A stretch of 64,000 nt of DNA, taken from contig NC_085140.1 of the NCBI RefSeq assembly GCF_024139115.2, positions 154,468,452 to 154,532,451 of the forward strand, written 5' to 3'. This document shows, piece by piece, positions 1 to 11,633 of the stretch. Under the pieces are notes generated by a model. The model had not been told where the DNA came from and made no database searches. It saw nothing but the letters and a program-made list of their open reading frames with translations. The first letter of the stretch is position 1. Each line of letters opens with the position of its first letter. The position numbers and the translations under genes are program-made. Source of the stretch: Armigeres subalbatus (Eukaryota > Arthropoda > Insecta > Diptera > Culicidae).

Positions 1-180
1 TCATCCCATAAAAATCAAAGCAATGAATAAGTATTTGATTTGTTTTTTATTTTTGTGATTTTTTTTTCAGTAGTGAGCACGCAAGTTAGCAAAAAGAAGC
101 GACGAAATTGATGCTGTAATGCTTTGTTTCGCGATGAGATGAATATATATTCAGTGAGATGGAAAACGGAACAGTTCCCC
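1..180 (-). mobile_element. MITE copy (GGGGAACTGTTC family), cut by window start
   Basis: Read on the minus strand this starts with GGGGAACTGTTCCG at 180 and follows the complete copy at 21042-21260 almost throughout, including the segments around CTCACTACTGAAAAA and TGCTTTGATTTTTATGGG. It is a non-autonomous, non-coding element. Its far end lies outside the window. Confidence 0.75.
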
Positions 181-805
181 GTAATACGTTAATAATCGTT
201 AATATTATTTCATAGAATACTAAAATATTACTTATATATTCATTGTTCAAAATATTTTTGGTTGAGCTTAATTTGTGAAATTAAAACCCAGATTAATCCA
301 CCTAGCGGCGTTGGTTACATACGCACATACAGTATATAACACTATCCTATCAAAAGTTTGTTTTTGAAAAACGGGAAGGAAAAAAACTAAGAAAAGAATG
401 TCTCCTTTAATTTTAGCTCTTTATCCGTCAAAGCAAATCGCAACCTTCGTTCAAAAGTACCATTGATTTTCTATCTGAATTCTGTATTTAGGGGAAATCA
501 CGTATAGCTATGCAAAAACTGCTTTTATGTCTTAGTAAATTTAAATTTAATTTAAATAAATAATTTAAATAAATAAAATTTAAATTTAAATTTAATTTAG
601 TAACACGGTGTAAAACAATGGTAGCTCATTTATTTAACTTTGCTAAACAATCGAAATAAAATTAAGCACTAAAGGAAAATTATGACGTCAGATTTCGGCA
701 TTGAAAATGGGTAAAAACATGTGGTAAATTTGAAATTCAATATGGGATGAATTGTATTATAATATTATATCAATTTAAATCCAAAGAGCTTTCTTTGGAA
801 TATCA
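181..805. other. AT-rich intergenic stretch
   Basis: No gene is visible. About 283-310 is a minus-strand fragment of the terminal segment seen at 38535-38570 (CTAGGTGGATTAATCTGGG), so a scrap of the satellite-bearing element family lies here. About 538-600 is a simple AAATTT-type repeat with local palindromes. Confidence 0.6.
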
Positions 806-1740
806 ATGGAAAATTATCATTCCCATAGTAAATTATTTTCTATTCAGGTACATTTCCCGTGGAATTTCCTTGGGAAATATTTTTCTTTGATTTTCGATAG
901 AATTTTCATCATAAAATTCGAAAAAATGCCATGGGAATTTAATGAAATTGCCTGTGTAAAATCGAAAGAATTTTCCATGGAAATGTAGAAATATCTGTTG
1001 AAATTCGAAGAGGTTCCTGTCGAAATTCGCAAGAATAAGAATTTCATAGGAATTTTTTTTCGAATTTTCCGTGGAACTTGAGGAACTTGTGGAAAACTAT
1101 GAAAATTAAACAATAATTCCTGTGGATATTGGAATGATTTTTCCGTGGAAATTCTAAATAATTTTTCGTGGAAATTCGAAAGAATTTCCCGTCGAACTTC
1201 GAATAAACTTCCCCTGGAAATTCGAAATAATTTCCCGAGGAAATTTTAAAGAAATTCCTGTGGAAATTTAGAAGAAATTCTTGTGGAATTTTTCAAAGAA
1301 AAAAAATCCTGTGGAAATTCGAAAGAATTTCTGTGGATATTAGAGGATCCCGCCGAAAAATTGGAAGAATTTTGTAATTTGTAATTTCCCGTGCAATGTC
1401 GGAAGAACTTCCCGTGGAAATTCATAAGTATTTTTCATGGAAATTCCAATAAATTTTCCTTAGAAAAACATTTTTTTTTAAAAATTTCCCCGGAAATCAG
1501 AAAGAATTTTGTCATTGAAAATTTTTCTTTGAATTTTAAAAGAATGTTCCGAACAAACCGAGGAAAAAAAATCATGTGAAAATTTAGGAGTAATTCCTGT
1601 TGAAATTTTCCAGAAATTGCCATAGAAATCTGGCATTATTTCCCGTGAAAATTTGTTAGGATTTGCGTGGATATTCGAAATCATTCACCGAGGAGAACAG
1701 AAAGTATTTCCCGTGGAAATTAGAAAGAACATAGCCATTC
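806..1740. repeat. Degenerate 23-bp tandem repeat (GAATTTCCCGTGGAAATTC)
   Basis: The motif recurs with a 23-bp spacing that is clearest at 1140-1290, where three starts fall at 1144, 1167 and 1190. The best units form an inverted repeat, GAATTTCC-CGT-GGAAATTC. Open frames on both strands here are broken and low in complexity and I do not call them genes. The motif resembles the 21-bp array at 11.6-13.7 kb. Confidence 0.75.
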
Positions 1741-1750
1741 GCAATTGGTG

Positions 1751-1970
1751 GCCATCCTTAGCCGTGCGGTTACATGCGCGGCTATAAAGCAAGACCATGC
1801 TGAAGGTGGCTCGGGTTGGAAATTTTCCCGACTTTCCTGGGAATAAAAGTATCATCGGATAAACTGGCTTAGAAACATCGCAGTTAACAACCGTAGAAAT
1901 GCTTAGAGAACACTAAGCTGCAAGACGGTAATGTCCCAGTGGGGGATGTCATGCCAACAATAACAAAAAC
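1751..1970 (+). mobile_element. Feilai-type SINE, diverged copy
   Basis: It starts with CATCCTTAGCCGTGCGG (box A region) and ends with GTCCCAGTGGGGGATG followed by an ACAATAACAA tail. It is collinear with the better copies at 36935-37212 and 43160-43454. The box B region is damaged (GGCTCGGGTTGGAAA), so it is an old tRNA-derived SINE. Confidence 0.8.
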
Positions 1971-2398
1971 AATCATTGCGACATATATACTAAATATAGC
2001 GTCCACCGTGGACGGATTTCGAATCATAGGATCATAATCCAGTATACAGCTATTTTGAATTAAAGCAGACCGATTAATCAGACTAACACTGTAAATAGTG
2101 CAATACGCAAGGATGAAAAGCGATCCTTTTGTTATTTATGCTGCTGATCTTACTCTATTAATTGCGATTTGCAATTAAAACACAGTCACTTTCGGTACAA
2201 TTGCGACCGACACGCAAACTAAATGACACCTGCATTTTCGTGTTTGCGGAGTGGCGATTGGTTTTTTAATTATGTTATTTTAATTTTGGTTTAATAATGG
2301 TCAGAAAATTTATTGTCAAGTATAGGACCAGGATAAGATAAATAATTCATAAATTAATACCCTCAATCACCCAGAATCAAGTGAGATATGGTCATTTT
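1971..2398. other. Intergenic, nothing recognised
   Basis: AT-rich sequence without a supported gene or a repeat I can name. Confidence 0.5.
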
Positions 2399-4369
2399 TT
2401 TATAATCGGTTCCGATCGATACTTATCAAAGGGGTCAGACCTAAACTTCATTTGAATCTCGCTTTTTTATAGATCGTCCACTATGATTTTATTCCAGAAG
2501 GCTTCTAATGTGTCAAGAATGAAAAACCAATTGAATAAACGGATCCTGGAGTCACTGGGATGTCCCCGGGGAACCTGTGAATTTAAAATTTTGCATCAAA
2601 ATCAGTCATTCGACGGTTCTTTTTTCATGGTTTTCGATCAGGAAGCAAAGTATGAATATAAAATGGTCCATTTACGGCTCTGACCGCTTCCAGGACCCAC
2701 GGATTGCCCCTAGGGAATCTGTTGAAGAGGATATTTTATTTTAAGCATCATAACCAGCCATTCGATGGCTCTTTTCTAGTGGTTTCGATTAGGAATCAAG
2801 AAATGAATATAAAAGGGACAATTGAGGGCTCTGACCGCTTTCTGGACCTACAGACTGTCCCAGGGAACCTGTGGAATGGGACATTTTAGTTTTAGCACCA
2901 AAACTAGTCATACAACGGCTCTTTTTTCATGGCTTTGGATCAGGAAGCGAAGTATGAAGTATAAACAAGGAACTAATAAAACTGAAAAAAAAAGATTCGG
3001 GTAATATTTTTAAAATGATCCTGGCATTTCATATTTATACCTCGTTTCCTGATCGGAAAACAATTATTTTCACAGATAACCCCGGGGCAATCAGTAGTTC
3101 CTGAGAGCAGTCAGAGCAGTCAGAGCCGTCAATGGTCCATTTTATATTCATACTTCGCTTCCTTATCGAGAACCGTAAAAAAGAGCCGTCGAATGACTGG
3201 TTTTGATGCTAAAACTAAAATGTTCTCTTCCACAGGTTCCCCATGAGCTATCCGTAGGTCCAGAAAGCGGTCAGAGCCGTCAATGGTCCATTTCTTGTTC
3301 ATACTTCACATTCCGATTGAAACCCATAAAAAGAGCCGTCCAATGATTGGTTTTGGTGCTAAAACTAAAATGTCCCCTTCCACAGTTCCCCGGGGGCAAT
3401 CCATAAGTACTGGAAGCAGTCAGATCCATTAATGGTCCAATTTATACTCATACTTCGCTTTCTGATAAAAAATCACGAAAAAAAGCAGTCGAGTTATTGG
3501 TTTTGGTGCTGCAACTTAAATGTCCCTTTCCACAGGTTTTCCGGGGGCAATCTGTAGGTCCTGAGAGCGGTCAGAGTCATCAATGGTCCATTTTATATTC
3601 ATACTTTGCTTATATGAAAGAAGAACTGCCAAATGATTGATTTTGGTGTAAAAACTAAAATGTCCCCTTCCACAGGTTCATCGGGGCAACCAGTAGGTCC
3701 TGGAAGCGGTCAAAGCTGTCTTTTTATATTTCTACTTTGCTTCCTGATCGAAAACCTATAAAAAAGCCGTCGAATGACTGATTTTGGTGCTAAAACTTAT
3801 ATCTGGGTCCTGGAAGCGGTCAGAGCCGTCAATGATCCATTTTATTTTCGTACTTCGCTTCCTGATCGAAAACCATGAAAAAAGAGCCTTCGAATGACTG
3901 GTTTTGGTGCTAAAACTTAAATGTCCCCTTCCACAGGTTCCCCGGGGCCAATCCGTAGGTCCTGGAAGCGGTCAGAACCTTCAATGGACTATTTTAAATT
4001 CATACTTCGCTTCTTGATCGAGAACCACAAAAAAGAGCCGTCGAATGACTGGTTTTGGTGGTAAAACTAAAATGTCCCCGTACACAAGTTCCCCGTGGCC
4101 AATCCGTAGGTGCTGGAAGCAGTTAGAGCCGTCAATGAACCATTTTATATTTATACTTCGCTTCCTGATCGAAAACCATGAAAAAAGAGCCGTCGAAAGA
4201 CTGATTTTGATGGTAAAACTTAAACGTCCCCATCCAATTGGTTTTTTATTCTTGACACATAAGAAACCTTTTGGAATAAAATCATAGTGGACGATCTATC
4301 AAAAAGCGAGATTCAAATGAAGTTGTGGCCTGACCCCTTTGATAAGTATCGATCGGAACCGATTATAAA
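2399..4369. mobile_element. Foldback-like element with about 96-bp TIRs and an internal repeat array
   Basis: The left arm (about 2401-2496) is the reverse complement of the right arm (about 4272-4367) with few mismatches, beginning TATAATCGGTTCCGATCGAT. Between them are about ten units of roughly 150 bp containing GGTCCTGGAAGCGGTCAGAG, AATGGTCCATTTTATATTCA and GAGCCGTCGAATGACTGG. The first two or three units (2540-2980) are inverted relative to the rest (3060-4230). No transposase is encoded. This is probably a non-autonomous DNA transposon with expanded subterminal repeats; superfamily not determined. Confidence 0.75.
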
Positions 4370-4931
4370 GATTCTGGTCCGATTCCAAATCTCAATATAT
4401 GGTTCCAATTGGCAAGAGCCCTACTTCATTTTTGGTTACTAATATTATTCAATTTTTAACCACAACTTCTCCTAATATCCACTTCAAATTTACGGTTTTG
4501 AACCTATCTCCGAAAAACCCGGAATATCTCCGGAATCCGTTGGCCATAGTCGGATCCATGGACATACCGTCAAACTGCATTAATTTTCTAGTTCAGGCAT
4601 GCCTGAATTGTCAAAATCGGATAATAACTAAGGTAGTTGCAACACATCTAATTTTAACTAAAATTTGCCTATCACAATTATTTTGTCCATCCCTCTGTAT
4701 CTCTCAACGGAACGAACATTGTCTGAAAACTGAATCTCTGCAGATGACATCGAGAGTGAGATATTTTTCACACATTAAATATGCTAAATATAAACCGTCT
4801 AAGACGAATTAAGTACTGTCCATTTAATTCCACTAGTTAATCGGGTCGTTTTGCCCCGGGGGTGCATATTACCCCAGTTTCCCCTATATAGTTTCACAAA
4901 CAAATGTTTCAAATATGAATTTTAAACACTA
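4370..4931. other. Intergenic, no supported gene
   Basis: An open frame of 137 codons at 4399-4812 has no recognisable domain, signal peptide or codon bias, so I do not call it. Confidence 0.5.
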
Positions 4932-4933
4932 TA

Positions 4934-6670
4934 CAGTGGGTCCAAAAAGTATTCGTCTAGCTGCATATTTTTTAGTAAGATGTAAAACTTAGGCTTGTTA
5001 GAAGTGAAATCAAAAAACTTTCCTTTAAATTTGGTAGAAAACTTATCAATACATGATTATTATTCAAAAACAAATAGAAATTTCAATTACTTTTTCTGGT
5101 ATGTAGAGAATATCTAAATTTCGTCAATTTCGCTTGCTCAAAAAGTATTCGTCTATTCAGAAAATAATCGAGCGAAACACGAATATAATAGTTTTATTCG
5201 CATGTAATTACACTAGCACACTCTAGTGATGTCTAGCAACATTTTGTCAATACTCAATGACAGATTAAATAATGTTTTTGTTTGTTTGTTTGAACTTGGC
5301 GTCAGCGATGGTAAACTGATAACGATAAGCGATTTATTGTGCGAAAAATAAAAAAATCCTTAAAAACGAGTTCACCCATATAGGCAAGTGAGTTGGAGAG
5401 AAGAAGTGCTCAGATATGAACTAATACGAACAGAAATACCTGTGAAAAGTATGGGTATAATGGGCGAGTATCACGGAAGAAAATTCAAGTGAGCCATCAA
5501 ATTATCAAAAACAGCTCGATTTCAGCTAAAAATATCGCTGGAAAAAGGATGACTTTCGGAATCAAGTCATGTTATCTGACGAAAGCGAGTACAGCATATT
5601 TGGATCAAATGGCCGATGTATGTAATGGCGGAAAAGGAATATTGAGATACAGGCACAGAATCTCTTTTGAGCAGTAAAGCATGGTTGGGGCTCCGTCATG
5701 GTCTCTGAGGTGCTTGAGCGCAACCGGTGTGGGAAAATTTCACATTATTGAAGGAATTATGTATCACAGAATGTTCATCCGCATTTTGAAAGAAAATTTG
5801 AACTCCATTGCTGAGAAATTAGGCTTAAAGGGAGCATGCATCTTACGGGGTGATAATTACCTCGAGCACACAGCCCAAAGTATTAAGCTGTACACAGAAA
5901 AAAATAATGAAAGGTGAACAGCTCGTGAAACTTGACATGGGGAGATTTGCGCTGTTCTACGCTGGAATGGTCTTCTTCCTAACAGGATTGCTTACAACTT
6001 GTATGCAGTATTGACGATTCGCGTCGAATATTGTGTGTATCTGGGCTGTATCCCGTGTGGCATTACGCTAATAGTGACGTTCCATTTATGTGCATGATTT
6101 TTGGCGTGAGTTTCAGTGGATTTTTCTATCTGTGTAGCTACTCTATAATACCCCAATCAACTCAAAACGCCTTTTCAGAGCCCAGATATGAATCCAATTT
6201 AACTCTATTTGAAGGTTCTGGACGACAAACTTTTCGTGAAATTCATGAAAGTCATATTTCCAACAACAACGAATTGAAATTAGTGTTGAAAGAAGAATGG
6301 AAGAATATTCCGTCCCCCGTTACGGCTAATTTGGTAAGTTCATGCCACAAGAACTGCAGCCCGTCATAGATATACAGGGGAATCCAACGAAATATTGAAT
6401 TCCATTCTACAACTCCTGTTTTCGTTTCAAAAGGGCGCTAAACCTGAATAGACGAATACTTTTTGAGCCCATATTTAATGACTTGTTATGTTTTGTTACC
6501 TTTGTTTTTGTTATTGTTTTATTCTTCTGTTTGATTTTAAACAATAAAGATGAATTGATTATTTTGCTACACAATGTAATCGATAGTTTTATTTTTTTGA
6601 GCTTACTAGATTCTATTTTTGACATTTTTAAGAAAACGCACAGCTAGACGAATACTTTTTGGACTAACTG
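4934..6670 (+). mobile_element. Tc1-like DNA transposon, inactive, TA target duplication
   Basis: The ends are CAGTGGGTCCAAAAAGTATT on the left and, inverted, CAGTTAGTCCAAAAAGTATT on the right, each flanked by TA. The 16-bp core AAAAAGTATTCGTCTA recurs inside each end (about 5141-5156 and, inverted, about 6450-6465), giving terminal regions of about 200 bp with two sites per end. This is the IR/DR arrangement of some Tc1 elements. The interior holds a broken transposase. Confidence 0.85.
5489..6369 (+). pseudogene. Tc1-like transposase remnant
   Basis: Pieces of a Tc1/mariner transposase are spread over different frames. About 5681-5917 encodes LSATGVGKFHIIEG, the conserved stretch before the second catalytic Asp, then RGDNYLEHTAQ, which matches the D-x-x-x-KHT motif. 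Near 6179 a different frame encodes SPDMNPI, the motif that normally precedes the third catalytic residue, and it is followed at once by a stop. Frame changes and stops between these blocks, and degeneration of the N-terminal DNA-binding region at 5489-5677, rule out function. Confidence 0.8.
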
Positions 6671-6766
6671 TACCATCAAAATTGAGACACATTTTATGGC
6701 AGTTCAAACACAGTTTGTTTTTGCAGTATGAAATATAAAAGTCAACAATCATATTTTAAAATACAC

Positions 6767-6772
6767 TTTATT
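6767..6772 (-). terminator. Polyadenylation signal AATAAA
   Basis: AATAAA lies on the minus strand about 120 bases beyond the stop codon of the gene ending at 6892, at a sensible distance for its 3' end. No other canonical signal lies closer. Confidence 0.55.
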
Positions 6773-6891
6773 TGCAGTAGTTTGGCATCTTCTATGCGCG
6801 TCTATCCTACACTTTTGGTATATTTGACCTATTGTTTCTAGAGCTAAAAGGGATTTGGTTCAACGCAATCTGTTTTTGCAGTGTTTAACAT

Positions 6892-7815
6892 CTAGAAAAA
6901 GATACGCTTGGTCAGTTCGATTCCCTTAGACTGTTGCAGAGGAACGCTGGCATCGTAGGAGATGGGCTGTGCTGAGGCCTGCAATCCGATGGACTCTTGG
7001 GCTCCTTGGAATGAGATGGGCTCATGAGAGGATTGGAATGAGATGGGCTGTTGAGAGGACTGGAACGAGATGGGCTCTTGAGAGGATTGGAATGAGATGG
7101 GCTGTTGAGAGGGCTGGAATGAGATGGGCTGTTGAGAGGGCTGGAATGAGATAGGCTCCTGAGAGGAGTGGAAAGAGATGGGCTCGTGAGAGGACTGGCA
7201 GGAAATTGGATGAGGGGCTGGCTGGAAGTTGTAGGACTGTTCAACTGGAGCTTCATGGCTGACAGCAAGCTGGGGTGCAGCATCGAAGGAAACAGCAGGA
7301 GGCCCGTAAGTGGCAGCTGGCACAGGAGCAGAGTGAAAGTTCACATGCGGAGCTTCATGAACTACTTCGGGATGATGCACAAATGCTGTACGAATACGAA
7401 ATATAATGTTAGCTGGTTCGAATTCGGCGGTTTTGATATTCATTGTTATTACCTGATCCTGAAGATGGTAGTGACAGGTGGCGACTCGAAAACACTTCTG
7501 GACCTGGTCCAGATTCTAAGTACGCTGGAGCCGAGTGACCGAAACTGATGGGCTGAGAATATGAAACTGGAGCTGACTGAACATATGATAAAGGATGCTC
7601 GGCATAGGCAATGGGCGCAACGAGAGAAGGACCTTGAAGGTGTTTCAGCAACAGGCGTTTCAGCAGCAGTTTCTTGAGAGTCGGTTCCGCGGACACACTC
7701 ACAGCAACCAGGACCAGAAGACACGACACCTGTAGAAGGGATCACACATTTCAATAACGATTTCTCAACAAAGCACTTTTCACAAATTGATGAAACTAAA
7801 AGCTACCTTAAACAT
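6892..7815 (-). CDS. Secreted low-complexity structural protein with PISFQ repeats
   Basis: Three exons on the minus strand: 7815-7807, 7729-7453 and 7385-6892. The introns (7806-7730, phase 0; 7452-7386, phase 1) have GT..AG ends, and the joined frame gives 259 residues ending KRIFF. Residues 1-17 (MFKVSCLLVLVAVSVSA) are a clear signal peptide with cleavage before EP, so the protein is secreted. Residues 20-95 are rich in Leu/Lys and then Ala/Pro/Ser/Tyr. Residues 153-240 hold about ten nine-residue repeats of the type PISFQSSQE, encoded by a 27-bp tandem repeat. There are no catalytic motifs and I see no chitin-binding Rebers-Riddiford motif. The three-codon first exon and the composition fit insect cuticle or eggshell proteins, but the exact family is not recognised. 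A TATA box and initiator lie upstream, so exon 1 is well placed. Confidence 0.85.
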
Positions 7816-7879
7816 GATTGAATGTTCGCTTTGATCTATTTGAACACAATATGTTTCAGCCAAGGGAGTGTAGGAAACT

Positions 7880-7915
7880 ACTGATAGTTGGGCAGAAATT
7901 CATAGGCTTTATATA
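7880..7915 (-). promoter_or_regulatory. Core promoter: TATA box and initiator
   Basis: TATATAA on the minus strand at 7915-7909 is followed by the arthropod initiator TCAGT at 7884-7880. The initiator A (7882) lies 33 bases from the start of the TATA box. This predicts a 5' UTR of about 66 bases before the ATG at 7815. Confidence 0.75.
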
Positions 7916-9658
7916 AAGCTTCTCGTAGTCAAGATTTTAGATCGGAAAAAGAAGAGTCGAGTCCAAAGAAATTTGAATTCTTGCTTTGGAAAACTTCTAT
8001 CTTACAGGCGGTGCCCCAGACGATATGAATACCTGCAGAACTGGATTTTGGAATAGGGTTGTAAAATACGTCTGTATAACGAGCATACAATCCTGCCATT
8101 TGGATGAAGGATTTAGGAGAAAATTTTTGTTGTATCAGTGCATTACTTTTAGTAGACCAATGCTTTTAAAATGTTAATATTTCTATTTCATATAAGATGA
8201 AAATGAGTATTTTGTGTCATTTTAAACCCAATCATGCGTGGTTATACATCCGACTTGAAATAGCTGAAACGATTTATAAATATTTAATGAGAATATCTAA
8301 TGAACTGGGGGCTTCAATTTGCCCAGTGGATAAAGTGTGAGTCTTTAGGCTAGGTGGAAACGGGTTCGATTGCAAATATTTCGTGAATTTCGCCCAACGC
8401 CGACGACGAGATCCATAGTTGCGAAATAAATCTGTGCTGATGGTAATTGAGTTCAGATTTCAGTTTAGTCTTTCAATATGAGTTTTTGCTGAAGTCGGGC
8501 TTGCTACAAGATGAACGAATGTACACATTGTTAAGTAGTCAAATATCTCACAATAAGGGAATGTGGATGTAATCATAAATCACTAAGATGCACTTGGCAG
8601 CTGTCATTTTGAGACAGAGAAGTATATTTGAGCTTATTTTGTTTCACAACACAAATCATTCGTATATTACGATTTAAAGCATATATAAATAGCGAAGAAA
8701 AGCATTAAATATCTATAAGTTTTTATGATTCCAAGTCTCGGGGTACGCGTAGTTCCACATGAAAAAGAAGTTTGAATATGATTCATCGATCGTTGATCGT
8801 TGGGTGATCTATCCGGGACAGTTCGATCTGGCTTCAGAGTCCAATGATGAGTATAACTTATGAGAAAGTTGCCAAAAAATGGTTGTACTATTGACATGAG
8901 ACAGGATCTTTGGGTCTCCAAGATGCTACAGTTTAAGCATAGTGGAAACCGGTTTCGCTACGATACTTTGCGCTGCGGATGCTGCGTTGCGTACGTCGCA
9001 TCGTCTCGCCGGTCTATCGGTCGTAACATAATGGTCCCCGTGTCACCATGTGCCTATGTTGGTCCATCCATTGATGCCATTTCAAACAGGTGGTCCACGC
9101 GTGGGGAACTCGTTTTCCGCATTTAGCTGCCCGAAAGTGCAGGTGTGTCTCGTGAATCGCATGTTTTTGGCTGTTTGGAAGGAAATAGCTCTAACCTTGA
9201 CAATGATTTCGTTTTCGCTAGAAGTTTTAGGGTTTTTTGAAGGTTCGAATAGTTGATGGTTATTTAATCGATCGAAATTGATATGCATCGGACACTAGTT
9301 ATGTGGAAGTATATTTTTTTTTATCAATTTATGAATTCATCTAATACAATCTCTTTTAAAAGAGAAACGAAATTAGCAAAAATTTTGGCAAAACATTCTA
9401 TACATTTCTACACGCTTCTTAAATAATGCAATGTCATGGCACCAGTTTTTTGTCTTCTTCGAGTTTTGAAATATAAGATGACTGTTCGAAACATGATTAT
9501 TTGTTATTACTTAAATCCAAATTATAAGAACCGAAGTACTGAATCTTCTGGAAAATGCGAATATTCATTCATGAAACGCGTTCCATTCAAATCGATTTTT
9601 CAATGGATAATTACAATCAAACTGATTGAAAGTACCGAACAATGGTTGCTCCCTCGGT
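7916..9658. other. Intergenic region between two divergently transcribed secreted-protein genes
   Basis: The flanking genes point away from each other, so their control regions may lie here. Apart from a tRNA-like segment near 8311-8390, no gene or named repeat is supported. Open frames of 60-88 codons near 8667-9290 overlap on both strands and look random. Confidence 0.5.
8300..8480 (+). mobile_element. Possible tRNA-derived SINE fragment
   Basis: TTGCCCAGTGGATAAAG resembles a tRNA box A, and GGGTTCGATTGC about 30 bases later resembles box B. The tRNA body does not fold convincingly, so this is a SINE head rather than a tRNA gene. Confidence 0.4.
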
Positions 9659-9693
9659 TATAAGCTAGTGCAACTAGACATTGTCTCGTCATT
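9659..9693 (+). promoter_or_regulatory. Core promoter: TATAAG and initiator-like TCATT
   Basis: TATAAG at 9659-9664 is followed by TCATT at 9689-9693, whose A is 32 bases downstream. The ATG at 9745 would give a leader of about 54 bases. Confidence 0.65.
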
Positions 9694-9744
9694 CCCGTTA
9701 ATCACCCGTTCTAGAGTAGATTGCCCACTCCCGCGGAAGTCAAC

Positions 9745-10138
9745 ATGTTATTCGTGGCGGTAAGACTCTGTTTAGAATTTTACAATTCTATCATTAACTA
9801 ATAAAATGTTGGTGACACAGAAAACCACTCTTCTGGTGATCGTTTCGCTTTCGGTCGTGTTGTGCTATCCCCAGCAACTGCCGCCAGAGGAAATTCAGCC
9901 AGATAGAGAAGTACTGGAAGAAATACCAAAGATATTCAACACTCCTGCCGAGATTGACATTCAACCAAAAAGTGCGCCAATTCTGGCCCAAGACGCCAGA
10001 TTAGTGAAGAAAGATGCCTTGATGAGAAGTGACAGATCTGCCGCATACACTTACTACTACCCCGGAGTATATTACTATCCGCCCCGGTACCGTTGGAATC
10101 CATACTACTACTACAATTACTACTATTGGTGGCTATGA
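9745..10138 (+). CDS. Small secreted tyrosine-rich protein
   Basis: Two exons, 9745-9759 and 9821-10138. The 61-bp intron begins GTAAGA and ends ACAG, phase 0. The product is 110 residues. MLFVAKTTLLVIVSLSVVLC is a strong signal peptide, with cleavage before YPQQ. The middle (21-80) is acidic and proline-containing. The last 30 residues are about half Tyr, with Trp, Pro and Arg, ending YYYNYYYWWL, a composition seen in proteins that are cross-linked through tyrosine in cuticle or chorion; that role is inference. An unspliced start at 9806 (MLVTQKTTLL) would also give 110 residues, but it would place the start inside a canonical intron and would ignore the upstream ATG that fits the promoter, so I prefer the spliced model. 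The family is not recognised. No perfect AATAAA was seen downstream. Confidence 0.8.
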
Positions 10139-11633
10139 TGAAATTATTTGAATGTTCTAACATTTTTTCAATTATTTATGGGTGATAGTAGTGATATTAG
10201 TTAAAAGTCAAATTGTTGGTCGAAATCTACAATGATGAAAAATAATGTTAAGAAAAATCAAAAATAGAGAAGTTAGTATAACATTCCAAATTGTGCAACT
10301 GCAATATTTAAAATTACAAAATACAATGTTCATAGTACACTGATTGCTTGTTCACTGTTTTCACTGAGGAATACATAATAGTATTGCATAATAATTAAAT
10401 CAAAATTTATTTGATACAGCAGATCTCGAATGTTATTTTTTATACCTATAGTTAAACCACAAATCACAAACAAATGAAGAGCAGTTTTGCTTCTTGGAAA
10501 ATTGAAAACGAAAAACAAACAAAATCTTCTTTTTTTATGCTATCGATGGTGTGTTTTGCCCCACCCATCTTGGATCTAAAAATAGTGGACAGACGTTGGG
10601 TCAGACGATTAGATAAACATATGCGAAAGGAGTTCATTAAAATAGGTGTTTTTATGTTAAACATAATTTTGAAGCTGATATTTATTTCGTAGTATCTTCA
10701 TCTGAAAGAAGCAGCTTATTATTTTGTTGTGATTTTTTTCCCGGAGAATGGCGTGCACGCTTGATGAGACAAAAGCAGGCTATTTTTGGTAAAAGGGAAA
10801 TGCTTTATTCTTACTTATTCACTCATTCTTGGCGAGAATCACCTTTATCTCATTTATTCTTAACCATTTCCCGCTCACGACTATTTTCAAAGATTTCAAT
10901 AGGAAGGAATCATCTTTGAGAAAAATGCTAGAACAAAAGTTATTTGGCATAGCCAAAATGAGTGGTAAACGAAAAAAAAAGTTCTGATTATAAATCAATA
11001 GTTTATTGATTGTTTTCAATAGTTTCACTATTTGTACTCAAAATTGATTATGTTTGCAGTCTAATGGAACCATAAAGATGTGTCAAATATTCCGTTTTGT
11101 TGTTGAAACAATTCGATGAAGGTTAGAAGGTGCAAAATTTGATTATGCTGCACAGACACCATGGCAGGGGGAAGGGCTCAATCTTAACTTCTTAATCTAT
11201 CTGAAATTAGCGAAAAGAGTGTGATAAAGTTCCTTGATTTACTTTGAATTATTTGCCATTTCTTCTACTCACTCATAAGTTGTTCATTCAGTTAATTATT
11301 CATTCTGTAGCAAATTTGTTATTTCGCTCCACATTTTATGTCTTTTGTTCCAGGCCCATTTCGAACAAGTTTAAAAATCGTAGGGAAATCACAGAAACCT
11401 TGTTGTTTTGAATAAGAGATCAATGTGATACAATCCAATGAATATGCCGTTGATATTCCGAAGAATAACCCATGGAGCTTTTAAAAGAATTTCTAGTTGA
11501 AACTCAGAAGAACTTACATCGGAAAATGGCGCAGATTTTTTTTGTAAATCGAGTCGAAATTCTCTTGGAGATTTCGTAACATGTCACAATTAACCTTACT
11601 CGATCAATAAAGAATCAATTGGGAGAATCCTTC
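10139..11633. other. Intergenic, no supported gene
   Basis: AT-rich, with several overlapping 60-70 codon frames on both strands (10330-11028) that lack signals or domains. From about 11450 the sequence begins to show degenerate GAAGAA/TTC motifs leading into the minisatellite. Confidence 0.5.

Noticed and set aside
4399..4812. 137-codon open frame
   Set aside because: No domain, signal peptide or neighbouring exon; compatible with chance in intergenic sequence.
7168..7548. 126-codon plus-strand frame over the PISFQ gene
   Set aside because: Antisense shadow of the minus-strand gene, which has splice, signal peptide and promoter support.
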